Positions 1 through 10,838 of a stretch of 64,000 nucleotides of DNA are shown piece by piece. The notes below the pieces were generated by a model. The model was not told where the DNA came from, made no database searches, and worked only from the letters and a program-made list of their open reading frames with translations. The position numbers were made by a program, and so were the translations under genes. Within the stretch, counting starts at the first letter, position 1. Each line of letters opens with the position of its first letter. Source of the stretch: Batkoa obscura (Eukaryota; Entomophthoromycota; Entomophthoromycetes; Entomophthorales; Batkoaceae); NCBI GenBank assembly GCA_030770535.1, contig JASVEC010000012.1, positions 372,001 through 436,000 of the forward strand. Direction: 5' to 3'.

Positions 1-444
1 TAATTATATATACTTAATAGTGAAAACAATAGTAGAATAATAATAACATACATTAAATATAATAGCAGCTTTGACTGGTATGGCATAACTAATAAATCTT
101 AAATAATTTATTAGGACACAAGAGTTAACAATGCTTAAATATTAAATAAACCTAAATTAAGTGATAATAAATTATTGATTTTAATTATTATAGTATAATA
201 AGAAATAATAGTATAAATACTATTGATGTTAACTTAATTTTAAAGAATATTTTAGCTATAATATCAGAAAACAACTTTGTCGAGCTTTAGAATACAAAGT
301 GTTTATTTGCAAATAAGATTAAAATAATTAATTTAAATATAAAAAGTTTGTATTAAGTTTTATTTTCAAATAACTTCTTTATAATTTTTAATAGTTATGA
401 TAATAATAATAGTAATAATAATAATAGAAATCATTTTATTATAA

Positions 445-585
445 TAACATTATTGCTTTTTCATCAAAAAATAAATATATTTAAAGTTTATTTTATTTAT
501 TAATAAATGTCTTATCCCTGACTTTAAATGGCATGATTTAAGAAATTATTTTAATATTACTGCTTCAACAAATAAAAATTTATTT
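445..585 (+). pseudogene. Duplicated fragment of the WD40 gene at 7.7-9.2 kb
   Basis: This stretch resembles two pieces of the WD40 gene: about 447-485 matches about 8802-8840 (the part coding for an IIASSSKGKHI segment), and about 490-582 matches an intron end plus the exon start near 8965-9060 (DFEWNDSKEYPNTIASIDKNL). The frame gives PDFKWHDLRNYFNITASTNK, clearly related but degraded. It retains intron-derived sequence, so it was copied as DNA and not through mRNA. The material between the two pieces is missing. A solo LTR begins at 592, immediately after it. Alignment by eye only. Confidence 0.7.
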
Positions 586-591
586 AAAAGC

Positions 592-1072
592 TGTGAAAGT
601 TGGTACTCAGTGGTTGGAGTTAAAAGCAGTTATTGGTTAACTAGCTTGCCTTAAGTCGAACGGTCTTAGTTTATGTAACTAAGATAGACTTAAATGAATA
701 GGAATAATACGTAATAAGCTACGAACTATGTAAAATAGATAGAATAGACAATACTACTATATAATCTATATAAGATATTGTCAGAAAGACTTAGTGGCTT
801 TATTAATAATACGATATCAGGAAATAATTCAATTAAAAAGCATCGAGTTAGTATATTGAACAATCTCTTTTATACTCCAACTAGGTGACTATATATAAGA
901 AACATTATAGCAGCTATTCCTTATTATAGTTGCCAAGTATGGACATTAAAACGTGGACATTAAATTGTTCGTGATCAGGTGGTAAGACTTCTCACAGCAA
1001 ATCTAAATGAGGAACTCTGAATTGATCACTGTGTTATAATCAATCATAGAGCTAATGAAGCGATATTTCACA
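592..1072 (-). repeat. Solo LTR (Ty3/gypsy family of this window), minus orientation
   Basis: The 481 bp copy runs from TGTGAAAG to ATTTCACA and is the reverse complement of the same LTR family that flanks the retrotransposon at 44.2-51.9 kb: it has the TATAAAAGAG-type box in reverse and the paired TGTGAAA/TTTCACA ends. No internal retrotransposon sequence adjoins it. The 4-base flanks (aagc and ttat) do not match, so the insertion site has been altered or rearranged. It is an old, diverged member. Confidence 0.88.
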
Positions 1073-2083
1073 TTATAAAATATAATAATTTTCTATTTAA
1101 TATTTAAATCAATTAAGTAATTTAATGTATATTTATTAATTTTTAAAACTTTACCAAAGGATTTAAAGTAATTAGCTATAGCTTCAAGTAATATTTTAAG
1201 TTTTACAACTAATTGACAAAATATAATAAAAAAATTTTTAATATTTATCTTAGTTTAATATTTAAAATATAATAAATTTTTATTTTATTATTTTTAAAAA
1301 CAAACCAATTATATAAATAATTAATTAATCAATTAATATTTAATTGTATTTTTATTATCTAATTTTTAAATTTATTTAACTAAAATAGCTGCATTTATAT
1401 CAGGTTAAAAATACTATTTTAATGTTTTGTAAGTTTTTAATATTTATAAACAATCAATGATTTTTATAAAACTAATAATAATAATAAAAAGCTTGAGTTG
1501 AACATTAATAAAAAACACTTATTATAAAGTTTGTCATAAATTTTTATAATCATTTTACAGCTTTTTAAGCATATTTTTAAGAAACTATATAGTTAAAAAG
1601 TGTAGACCTATAAGTGTTAATCTTTTATATTACAAATTTCAGTTTTTTGTTTTTTGTTATTATAATATAAATATTAATTAAATATAGCTTATCCAAAATA
1701 TTATAAACTTTTATTTTTATTTTCTAATTTTAAATTTAAAAAAATGAGCTTAAATAAAACCTTTTAAATGATAATGCTTTATTAATTAACGGTATTTGTA
1801 ATTAACTTTAAAATATAAAGATTCAAAAGTTGATTTAAACAGACAACTTTAATTCAATAAACTTAAATCAATATCGAAAAATAATTGAAACCTGATTTTT
1901 AAACTTTTTGCACTAAATTAGCTTAGCTTAATGAATTAGTTATTAGTAATTTAAAAAAAACCCAGCTTATAGCTTAAACTAAATAATATTTACCTGCTGA
2001 TAAGCTTTTTATATATTATCTGAAATAAAATAAGTTTAAATACTAAAATATAAATTAAAAAAAGTGATCAGATTTTGACATAC
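1073..2083. other. Spacer between two inverted solo LTRs, no gene seen
   Basis: About 1 kb of extremely AT-rich sequence with no open frame of note and no recognisable element. It is the loop of the large inverted repeat made by the LTR copies on either side. Confidence 0.6.
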
Positions 2084-2566
2084 TTTCTAAAATATCGCTT
2101 CATTAGCTCTATGATTGATTATAACACAGTGATCAATTCAGAGTTCCTCATTTAGATTTGCTGTGAGAAGTCTTACCACCTGGTCACGAACAATTTAATG
2201 TCCACGTTTTAATGTCCATACTTGGCAACTATAATAAGGAATAGCTGCTATAATGTTTCTTATATATAGTCACCTAGTTGGAGTATAAAAGAGATTGTTC
2301 AATATACTAACTCGATGCTTTTTAATTGAATTATTTCCTGATATCGTATTATTAATAAAGCCACTAAGTCTTTCTGACAATATCTTATATATATTATATA
2401 GTAGTATTGTCTATTCTATCTATTTTACATAGTTCGTAGCTTATTACGTATTATTCCTATTCATTTAAGTCTATCTTAGTTACATAAACTAAGACCTTTC
2501 GACTCAAGGTAAGTTAATCAACCAATAACTACTTTTAACTCCAACCACTGAGTATCAACTTTCACA
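2084..2566 (+). repeat. Solo LTR, plus orientation
   Basis: Same LTR family as 592-1072 but in the opposite orientation and very similar to it over nearly the full length. The left end has drifted (TTCTAAAATATCGC instead of TGTGAAATATCGC), so the start is approximate; the right end TTTCACA is intact. No target duplication is visible. Confidence 0.85.
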
Positions 2567-2749
2567 GCAAAAAGTCATAGATTTAAAAAGTGTAGTCTTT
2601 TGTTATACAACCTAATAGTTTTGATTTTAGAGTGCTTTCTACTAAATTCTATTTTTCCCCTGCTATATTCAGCCCCTTTACAAATAATTATAAAGATATC
2701 TTTATGTTATATAGTATTTTCATTGCTTAATTAAGCTATTATGATTATA

Positions 2750-2846
2750 TGGAGGTGTTTTTTTTGACTTGACTTTTTCCATCTTTTAAGCACTATTTAG
2801 TGGAAAAGTTGTTGGTAAAATTCTTAAACAAAAAAATACATCTCCA
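2750..2846 (+). mobile_element. MITE copy 1 (~100 bp, TA-flanked)
   Basis: A 97 bp member of the window's MITE family, starting TGGAGGTGTTTTTTTT and ending AATACATCTCCA between TA dinucleotides. Orientation for all copies is set arbitrarily: plus means the long T run is followed by the GGCTTCATCACTTTTTCC-type segment. Confidence 0.85.
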
Positions 2847-2961
2847 TATATATATTTTAGAAAAATAATATTTATAATTATATTATTCAGACTAAGAATT
2901 GAAAAAACATCATGACACAAAATAAATTTAAAGTCGAACATTTATTAAAAACAATATAGGA

Positions 2962-4110
2962 TCATAATACTTTTTTAATAGATTTGATAATGTCACCAAA
3001 ATGTTCCTTAAAATATCCTTTTGCAAGATTACTACTTTCCTTTAAAACTTGTTTACGGACACCACTAAGGACAATTAATTTTTCATTGTACTCAGCCCCT
3101 TTATATTCACTAAGGATCAATTCATCCGCAGTTGGGCCTAAAATAGCATTAGTAGTAGCGGCCAAAACTAAGCCTGCATATGGGATAGCTGCAATCCCAG
3201 TAGTTACAGCTGTTCTCATATATTCTAAAGCTTTGGTATTATAAGCCATTTTAGAAGCATTAATCAAAGGTAAATTTTGAAGACATGAAGCTAAAGTAGT
3301 TGCTTCATTTGACCATTTGCTTGATCCACAATAATAACCACGATCTTTATGATAACTCGTACCCCATTTACCACAAGAAGACCTAGTTTCCGAATTTGGT
3401 ATCAACCTGAAACAGTTGCTAAAATCGTATGGCATAGCAGCGGTTCTCAACATATCATTGGCTAATAAACAAATCTTATCAATACCTAATACATGGTCGT
3501 TAGATTGAATTGTTTGTGCGTCCTTATTGTATAAGTTAGTATTATTTAGAATCTTAGTAACAATGCTCTCGGTCATTTTAATTTGAAATACTTGGCGATA
3601 ATTTTGATCATCTGGATGTAAATTATTCATTGGTACAATGATGGATCTCAAACCTTGTCTTAAATCCACTGAAAGATAGTTTAAACTGCCAATACTAGGT
3701 GCCATATATAAATAATCTTTGCTTTTCTGAGTAGATGTAATTTCCATAATGCTTAATTCTTTCATATCCTCAATTGAATCTGTAGTCGTAACGCGAAAAT
3801 TGTCAGTACAATATTGGCGACAAGTTAAGCAACAAGAATCTGGATAACGAAGGCAACTCTTTCCTTCATACCAGTCTTTTGATTGTCTATCCTTTCCTAA
3901 TAAAAGTATCCAATGGTGTAACGGCTGGCAATTGCGCTGATATTTTGGTGTTATATCAACTTCAAACCATACAACATCATAATCGAGCTTATAGCATTTC
4001 TTATTAAGATAAGTTAAGCCAAGGGGATTTTGACATAGAGTCGAAGCGATAAAGAAGAAGAGAGATAGAGCTATAAGCATTAGGTTTTCTATTGAGTATT
4101 GTTGAACCAT
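2962..4110 (-). CDS. Secreted cysteine-rich protein of unknown function
   Basis: A single-exon gene of 382 residues that I do not recognise. Residues 1-26 are a typical signal peptide (hydrophobic core LMLIALSLFFFIASTLC). The mature part carries 12 cysteines, five of them clustered at residues 86-101 (pattern C-x6-CC-x2-C-x3-C), others at 39, 61, 214, 233, 246, 261 and 276, which suggests a disulfide-bonded extracellular protein. Residues 301-325 are small and hydrophobic (TGIAAIPYAGLVLAATT), long enough to enter a membrane, and the C-terminus is a basic amphipathic stretch ending IIKSIKKVL. Possible N-glycosylation sites lie at NNT (189-191) and NAS (284-286). It stands alone between repeats and looks intact. 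A secreted membrane-active protein is one possible reading, but nothing in the sequence proves it. Confidence 0.72.
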   Translation of the reverse strand: MVQQYSIENLMLIALSLFFFIASTLCQNPLGLTYLNKKCYKLDYDVVWFEVDITPKYQRNCQPLHHWILLLGKDRQSKDWYEGKSCLRYPDSCCLTCRQYCTDNFRVTTTDSIEDMKELSIMEITSTQKSKDYLYMAPSIGSLNYLSVDLRQGLRSIIVPMNNLHPDDQNYRQVFQIKMTESIVTKILNNTNLYNKDAQTIQSNDHVLGIDKICLLANDMLRTAAMPYDFSNCFRLIPNSETRSSCGKWGTSYHKDRGYYCGSSKWSNEATTLASCLQNLPLINASKMAYNTKALEYMRTAVTTGIAAIPYAGLVLAATTNAILGPTADELILSEYKGAEYNEKLIVLSGVRKQVLKESSNLAKGYFKEHFGDIIKSIKKVL

Positions 4111-5000
4111 TTCGATTTGTTATATATAGTTTTTTTTAATACTTCTAATGCTAAATATATACTGAATATTAACTATAGTGTAGAATTTTTATATTTAATG
4201 ATTCGGGTTACTAATGAATATGAATTAATAGGGAATAAATTAATACAAGTTTTTGAAGTGATTGTATTGTAGTTTACTTACCAAGCTATCAAGCTAGTAC
4301 AAATAATTATATTCTTTAAAAATTCTACACATAATCTGCGACACACTCGCCATTATATTCTTATTTAATTTTCTTGGTTTATTAAAATGATTATTTATTC
4401 TATTCTTTAATAATTATATATTAAATACACTGGTTCTTTGAGATCATGTTAACTTGCACACAGTACTTTTAATTTGTATAATTACCTAATTGTTAAAAAT
4501 TTGCTAATATTTAAAATATTCTATTTGTTATATTAAGTCAATATTACTTTTCAGGTTTTCACCTGATGTTTATTATTAACATAATCTATTTATATAACAA
4601 CATTTTGATATAATAAAGCTGCCACTTACATTGAAATAGTTTATAAAATAAAACTAATTATAGTATAATCATAGACAACGCTATATAATACTTTACTAAA
4701 GCCATAGTTTACGTAAAGAGTATTTCTTAGTTACGTGTTAGACCAAAAGCTAAATGTGATGCAATTAAAAATTTTAATAAAGTTCGTTGATTTAGTAAAT
4801 TTAAAAACGCCATTTTTACACTTAAGAAGAAATTCAGACTCAGTTTAGTTTACACTCCTATCTAAAATTAATCGTTTTGCTTTTTTATCATTTGGAATAG
4901 TATTATAACTAATTACAAAAATATTAAATTTTTAATTATTTGTTAAATTATACAATACTTAAGAAATTTGTTCTAAAAAAGTGAAAGACTAAACTTTAAA
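4111..5000. other. AT-rich intergenic sequence
   Basis: No gene, RNA or repeat recognised. It contains the upstream region of the minus-strand secreted-protein gene that starts at 4110. Confidence 0.5.
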
Positions 5001-5101
5001 TGGGGGTGTTTTTTTTAGCTTGATCACTTCTTCCATTTTCTAAGCGTTGTTTGAGTGGAAAAACTGCTAGTAAAATTACTAAACAAAAAAATACATCCCT
5101 A
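5001..5101 (+). mobile_element. MITE copy 2
   Basis: Starts TGGGGGTGTTTTTTTTAGCTTGATCAC and ends AATACATCCCTA. The left flank is AA and not TA and the right tip has lost C residues, so this copy has drifted. Confidence 0.82.
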
Positions 5102-5356
5102 TATTTAAAAATTTTATTTAAGAAATATAATTAAAAACAAAAAATAAACTTATAAAAACATTTATTTTTTATATTTTATTAAAGCTCTAAGATGTCAATA
5201 TTTTTTAATTCAAAATATTTATGTTTATTTTTAAATTAGAAGATATTAATACTTATAATATATTTTTTGATAACTAGTTTTAACTTAAATAATTATATTA
5301 TTATTATTTAAATATATTTTAATTATAAAAGTTTTAAAAAAACAAAATTATATAAT

Positions 5357-5905
5357 TGTGAAAGCTAGTACTCAGTGGTTGGAGTTAAAAGTAGTTATTG
5401 GTTGATTAACTTACCTTGAGTCGAAAGGTCTTAGTTTATGTAACTAAGATAGACTTAACTTAATAGGAATAATATTTAATAAGTTACAAATTATGTAAAA
5501 CAAATAGAATAGAAGATACTACTATATAATCTATATAAGATATTGTCAGAAAGACTTAGTGGCTTTATTAATAATACGATATCAGGAAATAATTCAATTA
5601 AAAAGCATCGAGTTAGTATATTGAACAATCTCTTTTATACTCCAACTAGGTGACTATATATAAGAAACATTATAGCAGCTATTCCTTATTATAGTTGCCA
5701 AGTATGGACATTAAAACGTGGACATTAAATTGTTCGTGACCAGGTGGTAAGACTTCTCACAGCAAATCTAAATGAGGAACTCTGAATTGATTATACCACA
5801 TGGATCACAGTCAAATTGATTACAAGACTACAACTAGTTTTGTAGACAAGTCAAATGATTATTATCTTATAATTAATCCGAGAGCTGATAAAGCAATATT
5901 TCACA
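5357..5905 (-). repeat. Solo LTR, long subfamily, minus orientation
   Basis: A 549 bp copy from TGTGAAAG to ATTTCACA. It shares the body of the 592-1072 copy but has about 70 bp more near its right end (around 5800-5880, including ACTAGTTTTGTAGACAAGTC), a segment also found near the left end of the plus-strand solo LTR at 43521. No matching target duplication is visible (taat versus ttac). Confidence 0.88.
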
Positions 5906-5977
5906 TTACTTAAGTCATTAATAACTAAGTTAATAAATAGTTAAACAGTAAATAGCTATAATAATAAATAAAACTTA

Positions 5978-6240
5978 TTATTATATTGCTTACATTATAT
6001 AAAAATGGTTAATTATAGTTTTAAAGCTAACCACTACTTCCTATGCAGCTATTTGTTAAATTATTGATATATTGATAATATAATTATAACATTAAAATTA
6101 TTTATTTAATAGCAAATTTCCAATATTGGCTATAAAGCAGTCAATAATAAATATTTTTCAATAAAGTTTTATAAAAATATATATTTATTTACATATTACA
6201 ACCTTGATCAATATTAATATATATGTTATGTTAGTAAAAG
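5978..6240 (+). repeat. Second dispersed repeat, copy A
   Basis: The sequence TATATAAAAATGGTTAATTA followed by ...GCTAACC...CTATGCAGC, then a later block with CAGTCAATA and a run to ATTAATATATATGTT, reappears in diverged form at 53808-54118. Gaps separate the matching blocks. It encodes nothing recognisable; the family is unknown. Confidence 0.6.
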
Positions 6241-6244
6241 CCTT

Positions 6245-7268
6245 GCTAATCTGGGAATTTGTATTAAATTTAATAAAAATTAGATAAAAAAATGAAACTA
6301 ATTTGGACATCCCCATATATTGCTTTAATGGCATACAATTATGCTTAATAATAATTAAATTCATTAGAATATCAAAGCTATAAATAAGCTATAATAAACT
6401 CAAGCTTTTAATTTTTACTATTATAATTTTATATTGGGAAATTTTTTAATATAAAATTTTTGACTATCTTTTAGCTACATTGGTAGCAGTTTATAATAAT
6501 GAGCTATGAAGTATTTATAGTTATGGGGATGGTTGTTTATAATAAAATGAAACTTTATAATTCTAGAAAATAAAGCTAGTTTATTATTACAATTTCATTT
6601 ACAACAGTTCTTTAGCTGGAAAGTAAAGCAATGATAGATATTGGAGATACTTTCAAATAAAGTCAAACACGCTACATTGAATAAAAACTTTGTACAAAAA
6701 ACATTAACGGCGTTAACAACTATAACAAAAGTGAGCAGAATTAAGTCCATTATTAAATCATTGCTAGTAAGTGGTATATGGACAACAGATTACCTGGAGT
6801 CAGAGTTTTTTGATATTCTATAAGTCGGAATCAAGTCAGCCAAGCTTGCCCCCATACATGACTTACCATCACTCTTTTTAGGGTAATTTTCAATACACAC
6901 GGCAGTTATAACCGAGCTATAAAATAAAGCTTATTTAAAAATGCAGTGGTGGAGATTATATTAAATCAACTGAAACCAAAGTGAAGTCCAATGATTATAA
7001 AAACTGATGAAATTAAAAAAATACATTTATTATTATTTTAACTCATCCATAAATATTAAATTTCATCAATACAAACTATAAAATAATATGCTTATATTAT
7101 AAATTTAAAACGTAAATCATTAACAATATTTAGGAAATACAAAGCAGTCTATTGTTTAAAGCTAAACTTTAAAATTAAACGATTAAAGGGTATGACAGCA
7201 CTTCATTGGTACTAGTAAAAAAGAAAAGTGAAAGCAAAGTATTTATTTAATATTGTAGGATGAAGATG
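6245..7268. other. Intergenic sequence, no supported gene
   Basis: A 60-codon open frame at 6641-6823 has no recognisable motif and no partner exons. Nothing else stands out except AT-rich sequence. Confidence 0.5.
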
Positions 7269-7367
7269 TGGAGGTGTTTTTTTTGGCTTCATCACTTTTT
7301 CCATTTTTTAGGCCCTATTTGAGCGGAAAACGTGTTAGTAAAATCCTTAAACAAAAAAGCATCACCA
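7269..7367 (+). mobile_element. MITE copy 3
   Basis: Starts TGGAGGTGTTTTTTTTGGCTTCATCAC and ends GCATCACCA followed by TA. The internal ATTTGAGCGGAAAACGTGTTAGTAAAATCC segment belongs to the family consensus. Confidence 0.85.
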
Positions 7368-7740
7368 TATGTTATATGATGTAGACCAGGAAGAAGTAAA
7401 TTACCAAATAATTTTTAATACTGATAATAATAGATAGATAAAATACAAATCCTGGATTGAAAGTTGTCACTTAGTTTATGATTATCTACATATTTATAAT
7501 GTGGAATACAAAGGTAGAAATAACAACCAGTCCTTTATTAACTGTTTAGATAAAGATAAAGATAAGTTTAAACGAGATCATGGCGATTATAGGGATACGT
7601 CTTAGTTGTGTTTAAGTAATTAATAGTTCATTATATTAAAATAAAATAGAATTTACTTTGGTTCAGCTATTAGTTTTAATATCAAGTTAGATCAATTAAA
7701 AAAAGGCAGTTTGAATATATTTGCAATCGATTCAAGTAAA

Positions 7741-9176
7741 ATGGCGTATAATAAAAATGACTATACTACATTAAAGCGGTTACAAGAAGGAGGAATGGCA
7801 GCGCGTATAGATAATAATATACTGACGCTTTATTTTAATTTTTAATAATACTGACATAATTTTAGAAATTCAATTCAAGAAAAAGCTATGAAGTAAAAGT
7901 AGATATCATTGCAACTTGGTAAGTTAATATTTATTAGTGTGCTTTAATAGTAAATAATATTTTTAAATAGTTTAAAAGGATTTATTTTACTTGCTGCAAA
8001 CTCAAATAATATTATCAAAATTAATAAAGTTAAAAGATTCGATCAAGATACTCCATTAATTACTAAATATTAGTTTATATATCCATTTTATAATTTTATA
8101 TATTAAATTGTTATAGATGTTATGATCCAAATGCTCAATTAACTGGAGGTTTATCTTTTACAAAAGGTGATGATATTCGTGTTGGAGGTAAATGAATTTT
8201 AATACACTATTAGTAAGATTAAGTTAATAATATATTAAGAATTGTATAAAAATAGACCTGGAATTATGATCTATAGCACAAATTCAAATCAAGAAAGTAA
8301 TAATAAATAAAGTGATTATGTCTAGCTAAAAACGTATAGAAAATGGGATTAAACAAATATGTTTACTTAATATTGAAAACAGTAGCAACTTAAAAGTAAA
8401 AGACGTTAAATTAAATAATAAAAATGAAACTTTTTATGAGGTAACTAGTAAATCTCAAATCATTCATTGGGATTCAAGGACTGGCAAAATTCAAACAGTA
8501 AATTAACAAAAGCTAAGCTAAGTTTAATTAATAAAGTTATTTAGTATGAAAAAATAGCGTCAGGAAGTATAAGCAGTATTGATATCAAACCATATTTAGG
8601 GCATACTTTGGCTACTGGATCGGATGATGGCTTTGTTAAAGTTTGGGATTTAAGAAACTTATCCACAAGTGGAACTAGGATAATATAATGAATCAATTTC
8701 ACTTTTTTGTTTAAGCATTTATCTTAGAATAGCTCTATTATAACTTTCGATGCTCATAGTGAAAGTGTTAATAAAGTCAAATGGTCACCTCATCTAAACA
8801 ACATTATTGCTTCATCATCAAAAGGTAAACATATCAATGTATATAACGCTGAAAGGGTAACTTCACTTTAATTAATGATATGAACGTGCACTTACTTTAT
8901 TTTTAAAATGAATTAGTCATCGCTCATCCGGGACATAGGTAATTATAATTATATCAATAAGTATTTATTTTTATTTATTAATAGATACCCTATCTTTGAC
9001 TTTGAGTGGAATGACTCAAAGGAATACCCTAATACTATTGCTTCGATTGATAAAAATCTGTCCGGGGGCACATGTACTTTACAAGGTATTTACATCATAA
9101 TTTGTCTACTTTACTTTTATTCATTTTTATAGTATGGGCATACAGTGGTTTAATATACCATAATGAGAATCAGTAA
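7741..9176 (+). CDS. MSI1/RBBP4-like WD40-repeat gene, possibly decaying
   Basis: A multi-exon plus-strand gene. Clear repeat segments are LATGSDDGFVKVWDLRNL (about 8607-8664), ITFDAHSESVNKVKWSPH followed by NNIIASSSKGKHINVYN (8738-8850), AHPGHRYPIFDFEWND across an intron (8927-9014), and a final VWAYSGLIYHNENQ before the TAA at 9174-9176. The order LATGS..WDLRNL / H..VN.V.WSPH...IASS / I..GH...DF.W / VW.. follows RBBP4, MSI1 and Hat2, the histone-binding chaperone subunits, although the protein is divergent. Three exon junctions do not join in frame with GT-AG as I read them (first exon to second, after the WDLRNL exon at about 8690 where no donor is seen, and after INVYNAER). The gene may therefore be decaying, or these introns are misread. 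A degraded duplicate lies at 445-585. Confidence 0.5.
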
Positions 9177-9402
9177 ATCGTTTGATTTATTTAAAGAATC
9201 AAAGTTGTAGAATTAAGCTATAATAAATTCATTTTCAAAAATTTATTTTTTATGCTGTTGTTAATTTTTTGCTATTTTCTATTCCTTTTTTAAAATTTCA
9301 GCTAAAAATTGATCTACAGAAAAACAAAATCATCACTTACAATTTTTTATAGTAAATTGATTGAATCATTTTTTAAAGCCACTTTTAACAAAGAAATTTA
9401 AA

Positions 9403-10606
9403 ATGGAGAATAAATTGCACGAATACCGAGAGCAGATAACTAAATACAAAGCAAAACTAGACGCAGTATTAAAAAATAATAAAGATATATATTGGAAAAG
9501 GACGATAGAATATTTAACTGGTAAAATTAATCTAAATGCTTATTATTTTAGTATCAAACAAATTTTACCAAAAAATAAAGGTAAAGTTTTAATTGATTTA
9601 TATATATTTATATATATATTAATTACTTTTAATCAGCAAAGCTACACAACTCATTCATAATAAGTTGTATTAAAGCTACTAGTCAGTCTGAAAGCATAAC
9701 ATTATCTAATAGTCAAAACCAATTAAAAGAAGGGCTGACTAATAGTTTAACTTTATCAAAGCGTAAGAGACCAACAAAGGAAGAGTTGGAAAAAATAAGT
9801 CAGTTAGAATTAAAAGAGATAATAAAAAATTTAGGAAGGAGTTGGAGAGAAAGAGTTAAACTAAAACAGGTAAACTAAGCAGTTTTTTTATTCACTGATT
9901 TAAAGTATAACTTTATTTTTTAGTCTTTATCTACTGAAAATGAGCACGAAACTAATGCTCCTTATTTTCCAACTATTTTACCTTTGACAGCTGAGAGTAA
10001 CTCATTTTTCAATAAGTTTAGGATTCTTTGCTAACCCATATAATTAAAATAGACCCAGGAGAATATCACTCAGGAGTAGATATGCCATTATGTATAGAAA
10101 GTAAAGCTTTTCCAACTTCAGAAGGATTACAACTAAAAGCGAATGCAATGGCATTAGAGAATGGTTTAAGTGGCGGGGCTGAAGAAGGAGTATCTGAAGT
10201 AATTTTACATGGATTAGAAACATATTTACAAAACATTATTACGAATTGTATTGAAAAGAGAGATAGTAAAAAATTAAGGTTAAGTCGATATAATGTAACA
10301 GCATATCAACAGAGTTTAAATCGAATGAAAGAACAAATAATAGATCAAAATGGTGCTACTTTATTAGACCTTCATTTAAATTTAGATAAAAAGCAAAAAC
10401 AAGTGGAATATACTCCTTTGAGTAATACAATAAGTACTAGAGATCTACTAGCTTCATTTACGATCTCTCCTCATTTATTAGTGGAGCCTCCAATGGCTTT
10501 AGAAAGATTGGTGGCTACTCATAATAATGCTTCAGTTCGTGTCAAAACTAAAGAAGAAATGGAAGCAGATATGGCGAAAAATAGAAATCGTCATAGTTTT
10601 TTTTAA
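9403..10606 (+). CDS. HFI1: SAGA complex adaptor Hfi1/Ada1 (TADA1 family)
   Basis: Four exons (9403-9580, 9637-9869, 9924-9996, 10053-10606) join in frame to 345 residues. The SAGA-Tad1 family pattern is present: an N-terminal helix ending DIYWKRTIEYLTGKI, then AKLHNSFIISCIKA (family: LHN plus a hydrophobic stretch), a basic RKRPTKEELEK linker, and a C-terminal segment FPTSEGLQLKANAMALENGL matching the family's LPD..SLR.RM...A.E.GL block. Hfi1 is the histone-fold adaptor that holds SAGA together in the nucleus. The third intron (9997-10052) has the branch site TGCTAAC. I chose the ATG at 9403 because the upstream open frame starts without ATG. The start of the stop-free frame at 10028 is not a gene start; it lies inside the third intron. 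Confidence 0.85.
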
Positions 10607-10838
10607 GTGGGATCAATTATCTCAACGTTATCTTTATTAATTATTAAGTGTGAAGTTTAATACTTTATTGATATTTTATAACTTTAATCTTCATTGTATT
10701 CTTTTAATTACTATTGCTTATTTTTATAATAAAATTTAATATACTGGTTTATTTAATAAATTTTTTTTAAAATCTAAAGTAAAAAGTAAAGCAACATGAA
10801 ATGTAAAATGAGAGTAATGAACGAAATTAAATAATATA

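Noticed and set aside
6641-6823. 60-codon open frame
   Set aside because: No recognisable motif, no splice partners and no neighbouring coding signal. It may be chance or a remnant.
9997-10021. A 25-nt intron in HFI1, and a 22-nt intron at the end of the STK16-like gene
   Set aside because: Both are replaced by 56-nt introns that keep the frame: 9997-10052 with a TGCTAAC branch site, and a donor after NINE in the kinase. No ultra-short introns need to be assumed.
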